Assembly (NCBI RefSeq): GCF_001684335.1
Contig: NZ_LOIC01000018.1
Location: 429,556 to 493,555 of the forward strand
Length of the DNA: 64,000 nt
Origin: Photorhabdus namnaonensis
GTDB lineage: Bacteria; Pseudomonadota; Gammaproteobacteria; Enterobacterales; Enterobacteriaceae
Direction: 5' to 3'
Position numbers and translations under genes: made by a program. Below are positions 1 through 9,025 of the stretch, piece after piece. Positions within the stretch are counted from its first letter, which is position 1. Each line of letters opens with the position of its first letter. Below the pieces are notes generated by a model. That model worked only from the letters and a program-made list of their open reading frames with translations, was not told the DNA's origin and ran no database searches.

Positions 1-234
1 CACATACTAGCCGATATTTATAGTTTATTGAGTTAAGGTATGAATTTTTGTTAAGAGCTGATCCTGATTTACCAGAAGCAAATCAGAGCTATCTGTAAAA
101 AAGATAAATAATCCCAAAGAACGATTATAGATACATAATAATAATCTCTCGAAAAAAATTTTATAATACGTGTATATGCTTAGTGTTTAACTCAAAAAAT
201 TAAGTAATGGCATATACTGGAAGATCAACATAGC
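1..234. other. AT-rich non-coding stretch, nothing recognised
   Basis: No open frame, RNA gene or convincing promoter was found. In E. coli acrB lies upstream of tomB-hha, but no AcrB C-terminal coding is visible here. The stretch leads into the tomB remnant. Confidence 0.5.
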
Positions 235-615
235 ATGGATGAATATTCACTCAAGATGACATAATATTGATGAATTAAAATGCTTATGTGAGAATCTAAG
301 GCAAGAGGCACATCTAGTGCAAAGTATACAGAGATGAGACTGGTTGTGAAAATAATTTTTACATCTCAGGATAATTTAGAGCTAAACAAATAGAACGAAT
401 ACATATCAACTTTCGTTTGGTACTTTAAAATAAAATATTCTGATGATTTCAACCTTCTCTCTTGAATTGATAAATGTATTGATAATACATATACTTACAA
501 ATTTCTTGGAAACAAATTAAGATTGGCGTTTCCAGACTTGTGGAATGGTAAAACTAATGAACACTCAATCAGCGTCCTGTTACAGGATTTAAGTTGTTCC
601 TTGAGCAAAATTTGA
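235..615 (+). pseudogene. tomB: Decayed tomB (ybaJ/ymoB) antitoxin gene
   Basis: No intact frame exists here, but TomB-like peptide segments appear in order across shifting frames. An ATG at 235 starts MDEYSLKM, matching the TomB N-terminus MDEYSPKR. After a +1 shift near 259 the frame reads HNIDELKCLCENL, matching HDIAQLKFLCETL. Around 424-465 FKIKYSDDFNLL matches YKIKYNEDNKLI, followed by a stop and then IDKCIDN. The last frame ends DLSCSLSKI at a stop at 613-615, just before hha. At least two shifts and several internal stops are needed. TomB is the partner that counteracts Hha and is normally encoded directly upstream of it, so position and sequence agree. I compared it with the E. coli protein from memory; an alignment would fix the exact lesions. 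Confidence 0.8.
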
Positions 616-667
616 TTGAATATTTCCCTCAATAATTTTTTATATATGTTAAATAAGAAAGGCGATT

Positions 668-871
668 ATGACTAAAACTGATTATCTGATGCGTTTAAGA
701 AAATGCACCACGATTGATACACTAGAACGTGTGATTGAAAAGAACAAATATGAACTTTCAGGAGATGAACTTGAACTATTCTACTCTGCTGCGGATCACC
801 GCCTAGCTGAGCTGACCATGAATAAACTGTATGATAGAATTCCACCTTCAGTATGGAAATACGTTCGCTAA
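668..871 (+). CDS. hha: Hha/YmoA-family expression modulator
   Basis: A 67-residue protein, the same length as Yersinia YmoA and slightly shorter than E. coli Hha. Hha binds H-NS oligomers and modulates silencing of horizontally acquired, virulence and biofilm genes. The body is nearly identical to Hha: the [11 protein letters not shown] segment, [19 protein letters not shown] and the VWKYVR end. The conserved cysteine (C18 in E. coli Hha) is C13 here. A ribosome binding site AAGAAAGG precedes the ATG. The upstream partner tomB is broken, so this Hha appears to lack its linked antitoxin. Confidence 0.96.
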   Translation: MTKTDYLMRLRKCTTIDTLERVIEKNKYELSGDELELFYSAADHRLAELTMNKLYDRIPPSVWKYVR

Positions 872-900
872 AATAGTCTTTATCAGATAGAAAGTGATCC

Positions 901-930
901 GAGCCGGTAAAGTGCTATCGGCTTATTTAG
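901..930 (+). terminator. Possible weak terminator after hha
   Basis: A short GC stem, AGCCG at 902-906 with CGGCT at 919-923, is followed by TATTTAG. The stem is only 5 bp and the T-run is poor, so this is a tentative call. Confidence 0.35.
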
Positions 931-963
931 ATCATCTATTTATTTAGGTTATCAATGAAAATT

Positions 964-1076
964 GGCGAGGGCTCTGCCAGCGACATCCCGGCACACACAT
1001 CCCCTGCTATGGCTGCTTCCTTCCGGACCTGACCAAGTTAACAAGTTAGCGTTGCGGGAGAACCAACAGAGCCCCC
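964..1076 (-). ncRNA. ffs: 4.5S RNA of the signal recognition particle
   Basis: Read on the minus strand the sequence starts GGGGGCTCTGTTGG at 1076 and ends near 964 with the complementary CAGAGCCCTCGCC, closing the long SRP hairpin. The apical domain IV is intact, with GGTCAGGTCCGGAAGGAAG, which forms the Ffh-binding symmetric and asymmetric loops. The length of about 113 nt fits the 114-nt E. coli RNA. With Ffh it targets nascent inner-membrane proteins to SecYEG. It lies between hha and ybaY, the region where ffs sits in related genomes. Confidence 0.97.
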
Positions 1077-1111
1077 ATTGTGACGTGTTGCTTTAACTTC
1101 AAAGCGGCGCC

Positions 1112-1140
1112 ATTATCATTCATACCTACTCAAATAGCAA
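1112..1140 (-). promoter_or_regulatory. Sigma70-type promoter of ffs
   Basis: The minus strand shows TTGCTA (1135-1140), 17 bp, then GATAAT (1112-1117), followed by a GC-rich discriminator GGCGCC as is typical of stable-RNA promoters. Initiation near 1105 would give a 5' leader of roughly 25-30 nt before the mature 5' end, similar to the E. coli precursor. Confidence 0.55.
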
Positions 1141-1202
1141 GACAAGCAGGCCCGAATGCTGATTTATTGCACATTACAAGTGAATACAATTAAGGAAATG
1201 TA

Positions 1203-1649
1203 TTATCTAACGGCTTTCAACGTAATTTCGATATTTTTAGTCTTCCCATTATTAATCACTTCATACGCTGTATCTGTAACAAACATCAATCGACTATGCA
1301 GCGAAACAGAAGCACTGACAACAATGCGTGCACCCGGGTTAATTTTGTCTGATTGATAAGGCAAAACAAAATGGAAAGGCGATTGTTTCCCTCCTAAACG
1401 TTCAACCTTCTGAGACAGAGTAACTGAAGGTGCATCAAGCAAAGATACATCAGATAAAGTCACCGTCAGAACAGCATCTGCTGGCAATGCTATACGCTGT
1501 AATATATTAATATTGCCTTCAACAAAAGACCGTTTCACTGGATTTTCAATCTTTTTCACCTGAGTATCTACTACCTCAGCACCTTTGGCATTACACCCGA
1601 CCAAAGCAACCGCTAGTAGCACACCAGCGGGGAGCTGCCATAACTTCAT
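1203..1649 (-). CDS. ybaY: YbaY-family lipoprotein
   Basis: A 148-residue predicted lipoprotein of the YbaY family, whose role is not well defined. Residues 1-19 form a lipoprotein signal ending in the lipobox LVGC. The core matches E. coli YbaY closely (ALPADAVLTVTLSDVSLLDAPS and GKQSPFHFVLP). The start at 1649 is chosen because GGAGG at 1657-1661 sits 7 nt upstream. A longer in-frame reading to 1763 only translates the adjacent interspersed repeat. The C-terminus stops about 40 residues before that of E. coli, losing a Pro/Thr/Ser-rich tail. Confidence 0.9.
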   Translation of the reverse strand: MKLWQLPAGVLLAVALVGCNAKGAEVVDTQVKKIENPVKRSFVEGNINILQRIALPADAVLTVTLSDVSLLDAPSVTLSQKVERLGGKQSPFHFVLPYQSDKINPGARIVVSASVSLHSRLMFVTDTAYEVINNGKTKNIEITLKAVR

Positions 1650-1675
1650 ATACATTCCTCCATTATTAGCTAATC

Positions 1676-1788
1676 TATACCCGTTATCTTTCAAGTTGCC
1701 TCTTTGTTGGCTGAGTTCACTCACCCCGGTCACATAGTTACCCATGCTCCCTTGCCGTCGCAATGCATCTTGAAATCCATAAGGTATA
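1676..1788. repeat. Palindromic interspersed repeat, copy 1
   Basis: A 113-bp element bounded by imperfect inverted ends: TATACCCGTTATCTTTCAAG at the left and, read in reverse complement, TATACC then a shared TTTCAAG block at the right. It shares nearly all its sequence with the copy at 13942-14068. Copy 1 lacks 14 bp present in copy 2, between ATGCT and CCCTTGCC; in copy 2 the missing part is flanked by GCTC repeats, so a slippage deletion is likely. It is a non-coding MITE-like element abutting the ybaY leader. Confidence 0.8.
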
Positions 1789-2010
1789 TATAAAAATTAA
1801 AATAAATTGAAATATCAAATCATTAAATCTAAACCATCTGGATTATAGATTAAAAAATTGAATATTAGACACCAATAAATCTCATATTCTTTATTGCACT
1901 ACTGTCAGGACTTAAAACATTTACAATTTAGTTATTTATTAATCATCTATTAATGAGACAATAATCATCCCTTGTACTCTCGATAACCTAATAGAAAACA
2001 AAGGCGTATT

Positions 2011-2874
2011 ATGAGTAAGTCATTACAGAATCTGATAAATTTGATGAAATTGGAGAAAATTGAGGAAGGTATTTACCGAGGAGAAAGTAAAGATCTCGGT
2101 TTTCCCCAAGTTTTCGGGGGGCAAGTGATTGGTCAGGCACTGTATGCAGCCAAACAAACCGTTGTCGATGACCGGATGGGCAACTCTTTTCATAGCTATT
2201 TCTTACGCCCCGGAGACAGTCACAAACCTATCGTTTATGATGTTGAAATTCTACGTGATGGAGGAAGTTTTAGTGCCCGGCGAGTCAGTGCCATTCAGAA
2301 TGGCAAACCTATCTTTTATATGACCGCCTCATTTCAAAGTCATGAAGAAGGTTTTGAACATCAGAATATGATGCCGGATGTACCCTATCCAGAAGAGCTT
2401 ATCCCTCAGAACGAAATCGTGAAAAAGATGTCACATCTACTGCCACAGAAGATGCAGAATATTCTTCTCTTTCCCTGCCCGCTAGAAATGAGACCCGTAA
2501 AATATCATAGTCCATTTAATTGTCCACCAGAAGAACCTGTACGCTATGTTTGGTTCCGCAGTAACGGCGATATGCCTGATGACCCTTTTATTCATCAATA
2601 TCTTCTTGGTTATGCCTCCGATTTTAACTTTCTGCCAACAGCATTACAGCCACATGGCTTCGGGTTTCTTGAGAAAAATATTCAGATAGCAACAATTGAC
2701 CACTCTATGTGGTTCCACCGCCCGTTTAAACTAGACGACTGGCTACTATATGCTATAGATAGTCCATCAGCTTCTGGTGCTCGTGGTTTTGTTCGGGGAC
2801 AGATTTATAATCGTGAAGGGGTACTTGTTGCCTCCACAGTACAAGAAGGTCTGATTAGGAAACGCAACAGATAA
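2011..2874 (+). CDS. tesB: Acyl-CoA thioesterase II
   Basis: A 287-residue protein, the family length, that hydrolyses medium- and long-chain acyl-CoA to free fatty acid and CoA in the cytosol. Two hot-dog repeats are visible: the N-terminal half with [13 protein letters not shown] and [11 protein letters not shown], and the C-terminal half with [13 protein letters not shown] (with the catalytic-type Asp) and [15 protein letters not shown] lies upstream of the ATG. It is a single gene converging on amtB, as in E. coli. Confidence 0.97.
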   Translation: MSKSLQNLINLMKLEKIEEGIYRGESKDLGFPQVFGGQVIGQALYAAKQTVVDDRMGNSFHSYFLRPGDSHKPIVYDVEILRDGGSFSARRVSAIQNGKPIFYMTASFQSHEEGFEHQNMMPDVPYPEELIPQNEIVKKMSHLLPQKMQNILLFPCPLEMRPVKYHSPFNCPPEEPVRYVWFRSNGDMPDDPFIHQYLLGYASDFNFLPTALQPHGFGFLEKNIQIATIDHSMWFHRPFKLDDWLLYAIDSPSASGARGFVRGQIYNREGVLVASTVQEGLIRKRNR

Positions 2875-2880
2875 ATAAAT

Positions 2881-2937
2881 AAGGCAGCAAATTAAGAAAC
2901 CAGCATTGTATTTTATGGTTTTATTGCTGCCTTTTAA
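2881..2937. terminator. Bidirectional terminator between tesB and amtB
   Basis: A 10-bp stem, AAGGCAGCAA (2881-2890) with TTGCTGCCTT (2924-2933), has a nested AAACCA/TGGTTT helix in its loop and is followed by TTTAATATT. It lies 6 nt after the tesB stop and just beyond the amtB stop, and can serve both strands. Confidence 0.75.
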
Positions 2938-2946
2938 TATTACAGC

Positions 2947-4230
2947 TTAATTATAAGCACTCTCTCCGTGAGAATTAATATCCAACCCTTCCCTTTCAAT
3001 TTCAACTGTAACCCGTAACCCTACCAACAGCTCTGCTATTTTAAAAGCAACAAAGGCAACAATAACTGACCAAACCACACAAACCAGTATACTAAACGCC
3101 TGAATACCAACTTGCTCCAACATGGTTATACCCTCTGCATGCCCGGTTCCTCCCAAAGATTTAGCCGTAAAAATCCCAGTCAGGAGGCAACCTACGATCC
3201 CGCATACGCCGTGTATACCAAATACATCACATACATCGTCAACACGTAACCATCGTTTTAAAGCCACCACCCCCCAAAGTCCGGTAAAACCCGCGATCAG
3301 ACCAATGACTAATGCACCACCAACACCTACCATTCCGGCAGCAGGTGTAATACCAACCAGTCCAGCAATACAGCCTGAACACGCTCCTAAAAGAGACGGC
3401 TTATTACGGAAAAACCATTCTGCAAAAACCCATGACAGGATAGCAGCAGCAGTCGCCACAATAGTATTTAAAAATGCCAGAGCAGCTATCTCATTAGCAG
3501 CACTCGCAGAACCCGCATTAAAACCAAACCAACCAATATAGAGCACAGAAGTACCAGTGAAGACCATCGGCAAATTATGCGGTTTAAATGCTTCTTTCCC
3601 AAAACCAGTTCGTTTTCCCAGCAAGTAGGCACCAACCAATCCAGCTACAGCAGCGTTAACATGGACAACCGTACCACCCGCAAAATCCAATGCTCCATCC
3701 TGTGAAAGTACACCGCCGCCCCAAACCATATGCGCCATAGGAAGGTAAGAAAATGTCAACCACAGCACACTAAAAATTAACAAGGCCGAAAAGCGAATAC
3801 GTTCCCCTAATGCACCAACAATCAAAGCAACTGTGATACAAGCGAAAGAACCCTGAAATGCCACATGAATTAGCTGATAAAAACTGCCACTTAAGTCAGT
3901 GAATGCCAAATTCTTTAGCATCATTTGACTAAAACCACCGAAAAAACCATTCCCTGGTTCAAAAGCCAGGCTGTAACCGTAAATCACCCACAACACACAT
4001 ACTAAAGCAAAGCTCACCATAACCTGAGCCAGTAGCGATAAGACGTTCTTACTCCGTAACAATCCACCATAAAACAGAGCAATTCCCGGAATGGTCATAA
4101 ACAGAACAAGGACTGTACAAATCATCATAAAAGCATTATCAGCTTTATCAACAACGCCTTCCGCAGCCTGAGATAATGATGGCACACAACTGGCCACAAT
4201 ACCGGCGGCCACTGAGAATTGTCTTTTCAC
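2947..4230 (-). CDS. amtB: Ammonium transporter AmtB
   Basis: A 427-residue trimeric inner-membrane ammonium channel, almost the length of E. coli AmtB (428). A cleavable signal peptide ends at SLSQA, and the mature chain starts AEGVVDKADNAFMM, matching the E. coli mature N-terminus. The Amt signature region (LDFAGGTVVHVNAA), the twin-histidine areas and the C-terminal GLDINSHGESAYN tail that contacts GlnK are present. The start is a GTG at 4230, chosen because GAGGAG lies 6 nt upstream; the longer frame reading into glnK is not needed. It is the second gene of glnK-amtB, 22 nt after glnK. Confidence 0.95.
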   Translation of the reverse strand: MKRQFSVAAGIVASCVPSLSQAAEGVVDKADNAFMMICTVLVLFMTIPGIALFYGGLLRSKNVLSLLAQVMVSFALVCVLWVIYGYSLAFEPGNGFFGGFSQMMLKNLAFTDLSGSFYQLIHVAFQGSFACITVALIVGALGERIRFSALLIFSVLWLTFSYLPMAHMVWGGGVLSQDGALDFAGGTVVHVNAAVAGLVGAYLLGKRTGFGKEAFKPHNLPMVFTGTSVLYIGWFGFNAGSASAANEIAALAFLNTIVATAAAILSWVFAEWFFRNKPSLLGACSGCIAGLVGITPAAGMVGVGGALVIGLIAGFTGLWGVVALKRWLRVDDVCDVFGIHGVCGIVGCLLTGIFTAKSLGGTGHAEGITMLEQVGIQAFSILVCVVWSVIVAFVAFKIAELLVGLRVTVEIEREGLDINSHGESAYN

Positions 4231-4252
4231 ATCTATCTCCTCTATCAGTGAG

Positions 4253-4591
4253 TTACAGTGCCGCATCGTTAGTCTCTCCTGTTCTAATACGAATAGCCTG
4301 CTGTAATTCAACGACAAAGATTTTACCGTCGCCAACTTTTCCAGTGAAAGCTGATTGCTGAATAGCATGAATTACCTCCTCAACTGATTCATCTGCTACA
4401 GCAATATCTATCTTTATTTTAGGTAAAAAATTGACACTATATTCAGCTCCACGGTAAAGCTCCGCATGTCCCTTCTGACGCCCAAATCCTTTTACCTCTG
4501 TTATGGTCAATCCCTGAACACCAAGACCAGAGAGAACCTCCCTAATATCCTCCAATTTGAATGGTTTTATAATTGTCGTAATGAGCTTCAT
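4253..4591 (-). CDS. glnK: Nitrogen regulatory PII protein GlnK
   Basis: A 112-residue PII protein, the standard length. It binds ATP/ADP and 2-oxoglutarate and blocks AmtB when nitrogen is ample. The T-loop carries the uridylylation site Tyr51 (RGAEYS), and the C-terminal signature TGKVGDGKIFV is intact. GGAAGGGGG precedes the ATG at 4591. Its position first in an operon with amtB distinguishes it from glnB. Expression should be NtrC and sigma54 dependent, from the site at 4635-4650. Confidence 0.97.
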   Translation of the reverse strand: MKLITTIIKPFKLEDIREVLSGLGVQGLTITEVKGFGRQKGHAELYRGAEYSVNFLPKIKIDIAVADESVEEVIHAIQQSAFTGKVGDGKIFVVELQQAIRIRTGETNDAAL

Positions 4592-4634
4592 ATATCCCCC
4601 TTCCATCCGGCTATTATGTTTGCAATAAGGAAAT

Positions 4635-4650
4635 AGCAAAGTATGTGCCA
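4635..4650 (-). promoter_or_regulatory. Sigma54 (-24/-12) promoter of glnK-amtB
   Basis: The minus strand reads TGGCAC-ATACT-TTGCT, a near-perfect match to the RpoN consensus TGGCAC-N5-TTGCA. Transcription would begin about 12 nt downstream, giving a leader of roughly 30-35 nt before the glnK ATG. Confidence 0.88.
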
Positions 4651-4716
4651 GAAACTAAAAGAATATAGAAATCAAATAATAATAAAGAAAATAAAAATTC
4701 TGGAGAATAAGAAGGG

Positions 4717-4741
4717 GGGAGAGTAGCGAATATACTCTCCC
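4717..4741. terminator. Hairpin after mdlB
   Basis: A perfect 9-bp stem: GGGAGAGTA (4717-4725) with TACTCTCCC (4733-4741). On the minus strand it follows the mdlB stop by about 30 nt and precedes a pyrimidine-rich stretch, so it probably ends the mdlAB transcript before the glnK promoter. It lies between the NtrC-like site and the sigma54 promoter. Confidence 0.55.
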
Positions 4742-4745
4742 GGAG

Positions 4746-4762
4746 TGCACCTAATCAGTGCA
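4746..4762. promoter_or_regulatory. NtrC-binding site candidate for glnK
   Basis: TGCAC-CTAATCA-GTGCA is a 17-bp dyad with the same half-sites and spacing as the NtrC consensus (TGCACC-N5-GGTGCA). It lies about 100 bp upstream of the sigma54 promoter, where an enhancer is expected. Confidence 0.7.
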
Positions 4763-4769
4763 AGCCTGA

Positions 4770-6554
4770 TTAAATTAGTACCTCTTTCTCAGAGACTGTG
4801 CCACATTCATTTAGTGTCTCACCGACTTGTTGCAACTGATACATCTGATAGTAACGTCCACGCCTTGCCAATAATTGTTGATGGCATCCCTGTTCAACAA
4901 CTGCACCACGATGTAGCACCAGAATGGTATCAGCTTCCACAATAGTAGACAGGCGGTGAGCAATCACGATCAACGTTGTTTGCTGACGAATCAACCTCAA
5001 AGCCTGTTGTACCATCTGTTCTGTACTAGAATCAATGTTTGCAGTCGCTTCATCAAGGATCAAAATTTGTGGCGTTTGCACTAACACTCTCGCCATAGCA
5101 AGCAACTGTTTTTGACCAGCCGACAACGTATTACCCTGCTCTCCCAAAATAGTATGAAGTCCATTAGGTAATGTACGTACTAACTCAGCTAATTGCACGG
5201 TTTCCAATACCTGCCAAACTTTCTCTTCTGAAATATTTCGGCCAAGAGTAATATTGTCAAAGAAAGAATCAGCAAGAATGACCGGGTCCTGCTGAACCAT
5301 TGCTATACCATTGCGTAGTACCGAATGAGACAGGGATGATACAGGCCGACCATCGAGGTAAATTTCCCCTTTCTGCCACGGATAATATCCCATCAGTAAA
5401 TTTGCCAACGTACTTTTACCACTACCGGTATGACCAACCAAAGCAACAAAACCATGAGCCGGAACTTGTAAATTGATGTCTTGTAAAACTACTTTGTCAT
5501 CCCGATAAGAAAAGCTAACATTTTCTATATCAATTCGACCACTGGATAGTGGCTGATTATCCATGCCATAGCCTTGTTGAGGACTATCCATTAATTCAAA
5601 TATTCTCTCACCAGCAACCACAGCTTGCTGCAAGATAGATTGCTGGGAGGTCAACTCAATGAGTGGTTCATTCAACCGTGCCAAGTAATCGATAAAGGCA
5701 TACAACACCCCAACACTAATTACGCCGATTCCATTAAAACCAAATAGCATGATAAGGCCACACAGTACCATAGCTGACACAAAATTCAGTAATGGTCGTA
5801 ATAAAAGCCCATCTAACCGTAGTACCTGCATTCTTGCTTGATAATGAGCAAGATTAGTTGCCAGCATTCGTTCACCAAAACGGGCCTGCTGCCGGAATTG
5901 TTGGATAACACTCATTCCATTGATAATCTCGTTAAAATTATCATTAACGTCAGCTAAATAACTACGCACCTGTCGGATAATTGGTGTACTTAGATACTGA
6001 TATATCGCCATAACAATTAATACGATAGGAAAAATAAGAATTGCAATCAATGCCATACGCCATTCCAGTACAAACATGGCAATCAACATAGCGCTAATCA
6101 ATGCTATACCACGGAATACCGTAGGGATCACATTGACATAAAGATCTAGAATAACCTCAGTATCATTCGTTACACGAGAAATTAATTGTCCTACTGGTTG
6201 ATTATCAAAAGCACTCAAAGGCTGACGCAATGCCGCATTCATTACATCAGTACGAAGTTGCCGAACAACATCAACTGATATTTGATTGAACAATAAAGCC
6301 TGGAAATAGTGTAATACAGCAGTGATAAGTTGCAGAGCAATAAAGGATACAGCCAAGCCAATGACCAATCCAATGGGCATATTACCTGTTGCAACCATAT
6401 TATCGATAAAATAACAAATTAGAACTGGGCCACTTACCTCCGCAATTGCAGACACCCACAACATAAGCACCGCCAGCACTAACAGCTTACGATAATCTTT
6501 TCCATAAATCAGCAAACGTTTCAGAGACGGCCACAATTGACGAACCTTAGTCAT
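4770..6554 (-). CDS. mdlB: ABC exporter subunit MdlB
   Basis: A 594-residue half-transporter: an N-terminal six-helix type I exporter domain (about 1-310) and a C-terminal ATPase. Walker A is GHTGSGKS, the signature is LSAGQ (non-canonical LSGGQ) and Walker B is [11 protein letters not shown] with the catalytic Glu. It presumably pairs with MdlA; the substrate is not firmly known. The start at 6554 is preferred to the ATG at 6569 because AAGGAG lies 6 nt upstream; the upstream ATG overlaps the mdlA stop. Confidence 0.94.
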   Translation of the reverse strand: MTKVRQLWPSLKRLLIYGKDYRKLLVLAVLMLWVSAIAEVSGPVLICYFIDNMVATGNMPIGLVIGLAVSFIALQLITAVLHYFQALLFNQISVDVVRQLRTDVMNAALRQPLSAFDNQPVGQLISRVTNDTEVILDLYVNVIPTVFRGIALISAMLIAMFVLEWRMALIAILIFPIVLIVMAIYQYLSTPIIRQVRSYLADVNDNFNEIINGMSVIQQFRQQARFGERMLATNLAHYQARMQVLRLDGLLLRPLLNFVSAMVLCGLIMLFGFNGIGVISVGVLYAFIDYLARLNEPLIELTSQQSILQQAVVAGERIFELMDSPQQGYGMDNQPLSSGRIDIENVSFSYRDDKVVLQDINLQVPAHGFVALVGHTGSGKSTLANLLMGYYPWQKGEIYLDGRPVSSLSHSVLRNGIAMVQQDPVILADSFFDNITLGRNISEEKVWQVLETVQLAELVRTLPNGLHTILGEQGNTLSAGQKQLLAMARVLVQTPQILILDEATANIDSSTEQMVQQALRLIRQQTTLIVIAHRLSTIVEADTILVLHRGAVVEQGCHQQLLARRGRYYQMYQLQQVGETLNECGTVSEKEVLI

Positions 6555-6565
6555 CTCTATCTCCT

Positions 6566-8320
6566 TCATACGATTCCATCCTCACTATCCAGTGCTGCTT
6601 CAATTTGTTGATAATGATACATATCACGATACCATCCTGGTTGCTCCACCAGTTGCTGATGTTGTCCCTGCTGTATAATCGAACCTTGCTGCATCACCAG
6701 AATATTATCAGCATCAGTTAATGCAGACAGACGATGGGCACTAATAATAACCGTGCGTTGTTGTCTCCATTGTCTTAGGTTTTGCAAAATACTGTATTCA
6801 GTTTGCCCATCAACCGCAGATAAGGCATCATCCAAAATCAAAATCTCTGTTTCTAAGAGTAATGCTCTCGCAATAGAGATACGCTGCTTCTGCCCACCAG
6901 AAAGCATCACTCCACGTTCCCCTACCTCCGTTTGATACCCTTCTGGTAAACGAAGAATATCTTCATGAACACAAGCCAGGCGAGCAACTTCTTCAATTTG
7001 CTCCTGTGTAGCATCCGGATGTCCCAAAGCAATATTACTGGCTACGGTATCTGAAAACAGAAAAGGTGTTTGATTGACAACGGCAAAACGAGCCCGCCAT
7101 TCATCCAACTGGATATCTGCAATTTTTATCGACTGGAAAAGAATTTCCCCCTCAGTTACATCAAACTGTCTCTGCATCAGAGCAAGCAGGGTACTCTTAC
7201 CTGAACCTGTTAGACCACAGATCCCCAGTAACTGCCCAGGAGATAACCTGAAATTAATTTGATTCAGAACACTCTTATTACTTTGAGGATAATTAAAAGA
7301 TTTAATATCCACATTCAGGATACTGCGCTCAGGTGATAAATGACGGAGACCATTTTTAATGACAGGAGGTTCTTGTAATAAACTACGGATACGGCTATAT
7401 GCAGCACCTCCCCGTTCAACAATATTAAACATCCATGCTAGCGCCAACATTGGCCAAATCATCAAACCAAGGTACATTACGAAGCTAGTAAGTTCACCCA
7501 GAGTTAATCCCCCATTCAACACCATCCAACTACCACCCCCGACAGCCAACAAATCTGATATACCGATTGCAATAACAATTGTCGGATCAAATCGGGCATC
7601 TACTCTGGCAACATACATATTCTTATGGCTAGCCTCTACTGCAACTTGCTCAAACTGATTTGCTTGTAGATCTTCAAGACCAAATGCCTTGATCATGCGA
7701 ATACTAGTTAAACTCTCCTGAGCTTGATTATTCAGAGCAGAAAATGCACCTTGTGCCGATTTAAAACGATGATGTAGTTGATCACCATATCGTTTAATAA
7801 TAATTGCCATAATAGGCATAGGTAACATAGCCAATAACGTTAACTGCCAACTAATTTGCACACTCATTACAATCAACACAGCGCAGCCCATAACTAGCGA
7901 ATCAACCAACGTTAACACGCCTTCCCCCGCGGCAAACACCACCCGTTCCACATCATTGGTGGCACGAGCCATCAAATCGCCCGTACGGTGACGCAGATAA
8001 AATTCCGGGTTTTGGCAACTGAATTGTCGGTAAAAATTATTCCGTAACTTAACCGCTAATTGATATGACGCCCCAAACAACCATAATCGCCATATATATC
8101 GTAGAACATAGACAAACAACGCTACGACCAACATAACACCAATCCATATCATCAATTGGTAAGATGACATAGATCCAGCACTAACACCATCAACAATGAC
8201 ACCCACCAAATATGGAGGAACTAATAGCAGAATAGAAATGATAATAAGCAGGCTTACTGCTCCAAGGTAGCGACGCCATTCACTACGAAAGTACCAACTT
8301 AATTGAGAAAATAATATCAC
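6566..8320 (-). CDS. mdlA: ABC exporter subunit MdlA
   Basis: A 584-residue half-transporter, first gene of mdlA-mdlB. The transmembrane domain carries the [18 protein letters not shown] coupling region. The ATPase has Walker A GLTGSGKS, signature LSGGQ and Walker [12 protein letters not shown], where Asp replaces the catalytic Glu. With the MdlB signature change this predicts a heterodimer with one degenerate ATP site. The start is a GTG at 8320 aligning with the E. coli N-terminus (MRLFAQLSWYF); its ribosome site is weak. Confidence 0.94.
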   Translation of the reverse strand: MILFSQLSWYFRSEWRRYLGAVSLLIIISILLLVPPYLVGVIVDGVSAGSMSSYQLMIWIGVMLVVALFVYVLRYIWRLWLFGASYQLAVKLRNNFYRQFSCQNPEFYLRHRTGDLMARATNDVERVVFAAGEGVLTLVDSLVMGCAVLIVMSVQISWQLTLLAMLPMPIMAIIIKRYGDQLHHRFKSAQGAFSALNNQAQESLTSIRMIKAFGLEDLQANQFEQVAVEASHKNMYVARVDARFDPTIVIAIGISDLLAVGGGSWMVLNGGLTLGELTSFVMYLGLMIWPMLALAWMFNIVERGGAAYSRIRSLLQEPPVIKNGLRHLSPERSILNVDIKSFNYPQSNKSVLNQINFRLSPGQLLGICGLTGSGKSTLLALMQRQFDVTEGEILFQSIKIADIQLDEWRARFAVVNQTPFLFSDTVASNIALGHPDATQEQIEEVARLACVHEDILRLPEGYQTEVGERGVMLSGGQKQRISIARALLLETEILILDDALSAVDGQTEYSILQNLRQWRQQRTVIISAHRLSALTDADNILVMQQGSIIQQGQHQQLVEQPGWYRDMYHYQQIEAALDSEDGIV

Positions 8321-8343
8321 ACGTGTATATCCCGAAATATAAA

Positions 8344-8361
8344 TTTATATTTAAATATAAA
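8344..8361. promoter_or_regulatory. 18-bp AT palindrome upstream of mdlA
   Basis: A perfect self-complementary 18-mer, TTTATATTT then AAATATAAA, lies 23 bp before the mdlA start, with a partial further copy (TTAAATATAAAT) alongside. It could be an operator or simply AT-rich promoter DNA. No regulator is assigned. Confidence 0.35.
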
Positions 8362-8436
8362 CTTAAATATAAATAAATAATAAAAAAATTAAATCAAACT
8401 CAAAATAATTGAATTAATTCTCTGAATAATAGTGGA

Positions 8437-8898
8437 CTAATCTGGTATTGGCAATACCGTAGTATACTTGATTTTTTCCATTGCAAAGTTGGATGTAACA
8501 TCAATCAACCCCGGTATACCGTTCACCATACGCTTGTAAAAAAGATCATAACTCTTCATATCTACAACTTCAACATGCATCAGATAATCACACTCACCAG
8601 CCATACGATAAAAAGCCAAGACTTCTGGCATTTGTTTTATAAATGCGACAAATTGCTCATACCAAGCACTATTATGCTGCTGAGTTCTGATCATAACAAT
8701 CACTGTCAGCCCTAATCCTAATTTTTCGCTATCAAGCAAAGCAACTTTGCCAACGATATAGCCTTCATCTTCAAGTCGTCTTAGTCGCTTCCAACAAGGA
8801 GTAGAGGTAAGATTAACAGCTTCCGCCAATGCATTCAGAGACAGACTACAATCTTTCTGTAGTAACTTAAGCAACTTGCGGTCTGTTTTATCCAACAT
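8437..8898 (-). CDS. decR: Lrp/AsnC-family regulator DecR (YbaO)
   Basis: A 153-residue regulator with an N-terminal helix-turn-helix (about 1-60, [25 protein letters not shown]) and a C-terminal RAM ligand domain. It is very similar to E. coli DecR, the cysteine-responsive activator of cysteine detoxification. It is transcribed divergently from the cysteine desulfhydrase gene across a 127-bp gap, which supports direct control of that neighbour. The cof gene that separates mdlA from ybaO in E. coli is absent here. Confidence 0.93.
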   Translation of the reverse strand: MLDKTDRKLLKLLQKDCSLSLNALAEAVNLTSTPCWKRLRRLEDEGYIVGKVALLDSEKLGLGLTVIVMIRTQQHNSAWYEQFVAFIKQMPEVLAFYRMAGECDYLMHVEVVDMKSYDLFYKRMVNGIPGLIDVTSNFAMEKIKYTTVLPIPD

Positions 8899-9025
8899 AG
8901 CTACCTCTTATAGAAAATTTTTCCATCAAGAAACCACATATTAAGAAAAATAACAATCTATTTCTCCCAGTATCAAGTTAATCTATCCGCCGTCAATTAT
9001 TTTTAAATTATAGAGTTAATAATTA

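Noticed and set aside
1156..1356. 66-codon plus-strand frame
   Set aside because: Overlaps the ybaY 3' end in antisense and the ffs promoter side; no coding sign.
1650..1763. Longer N-terminus for ybaY
   Set aside because: It reads through the repeat and would bury the lipoprotein signal; the ribosome site supports 1649.
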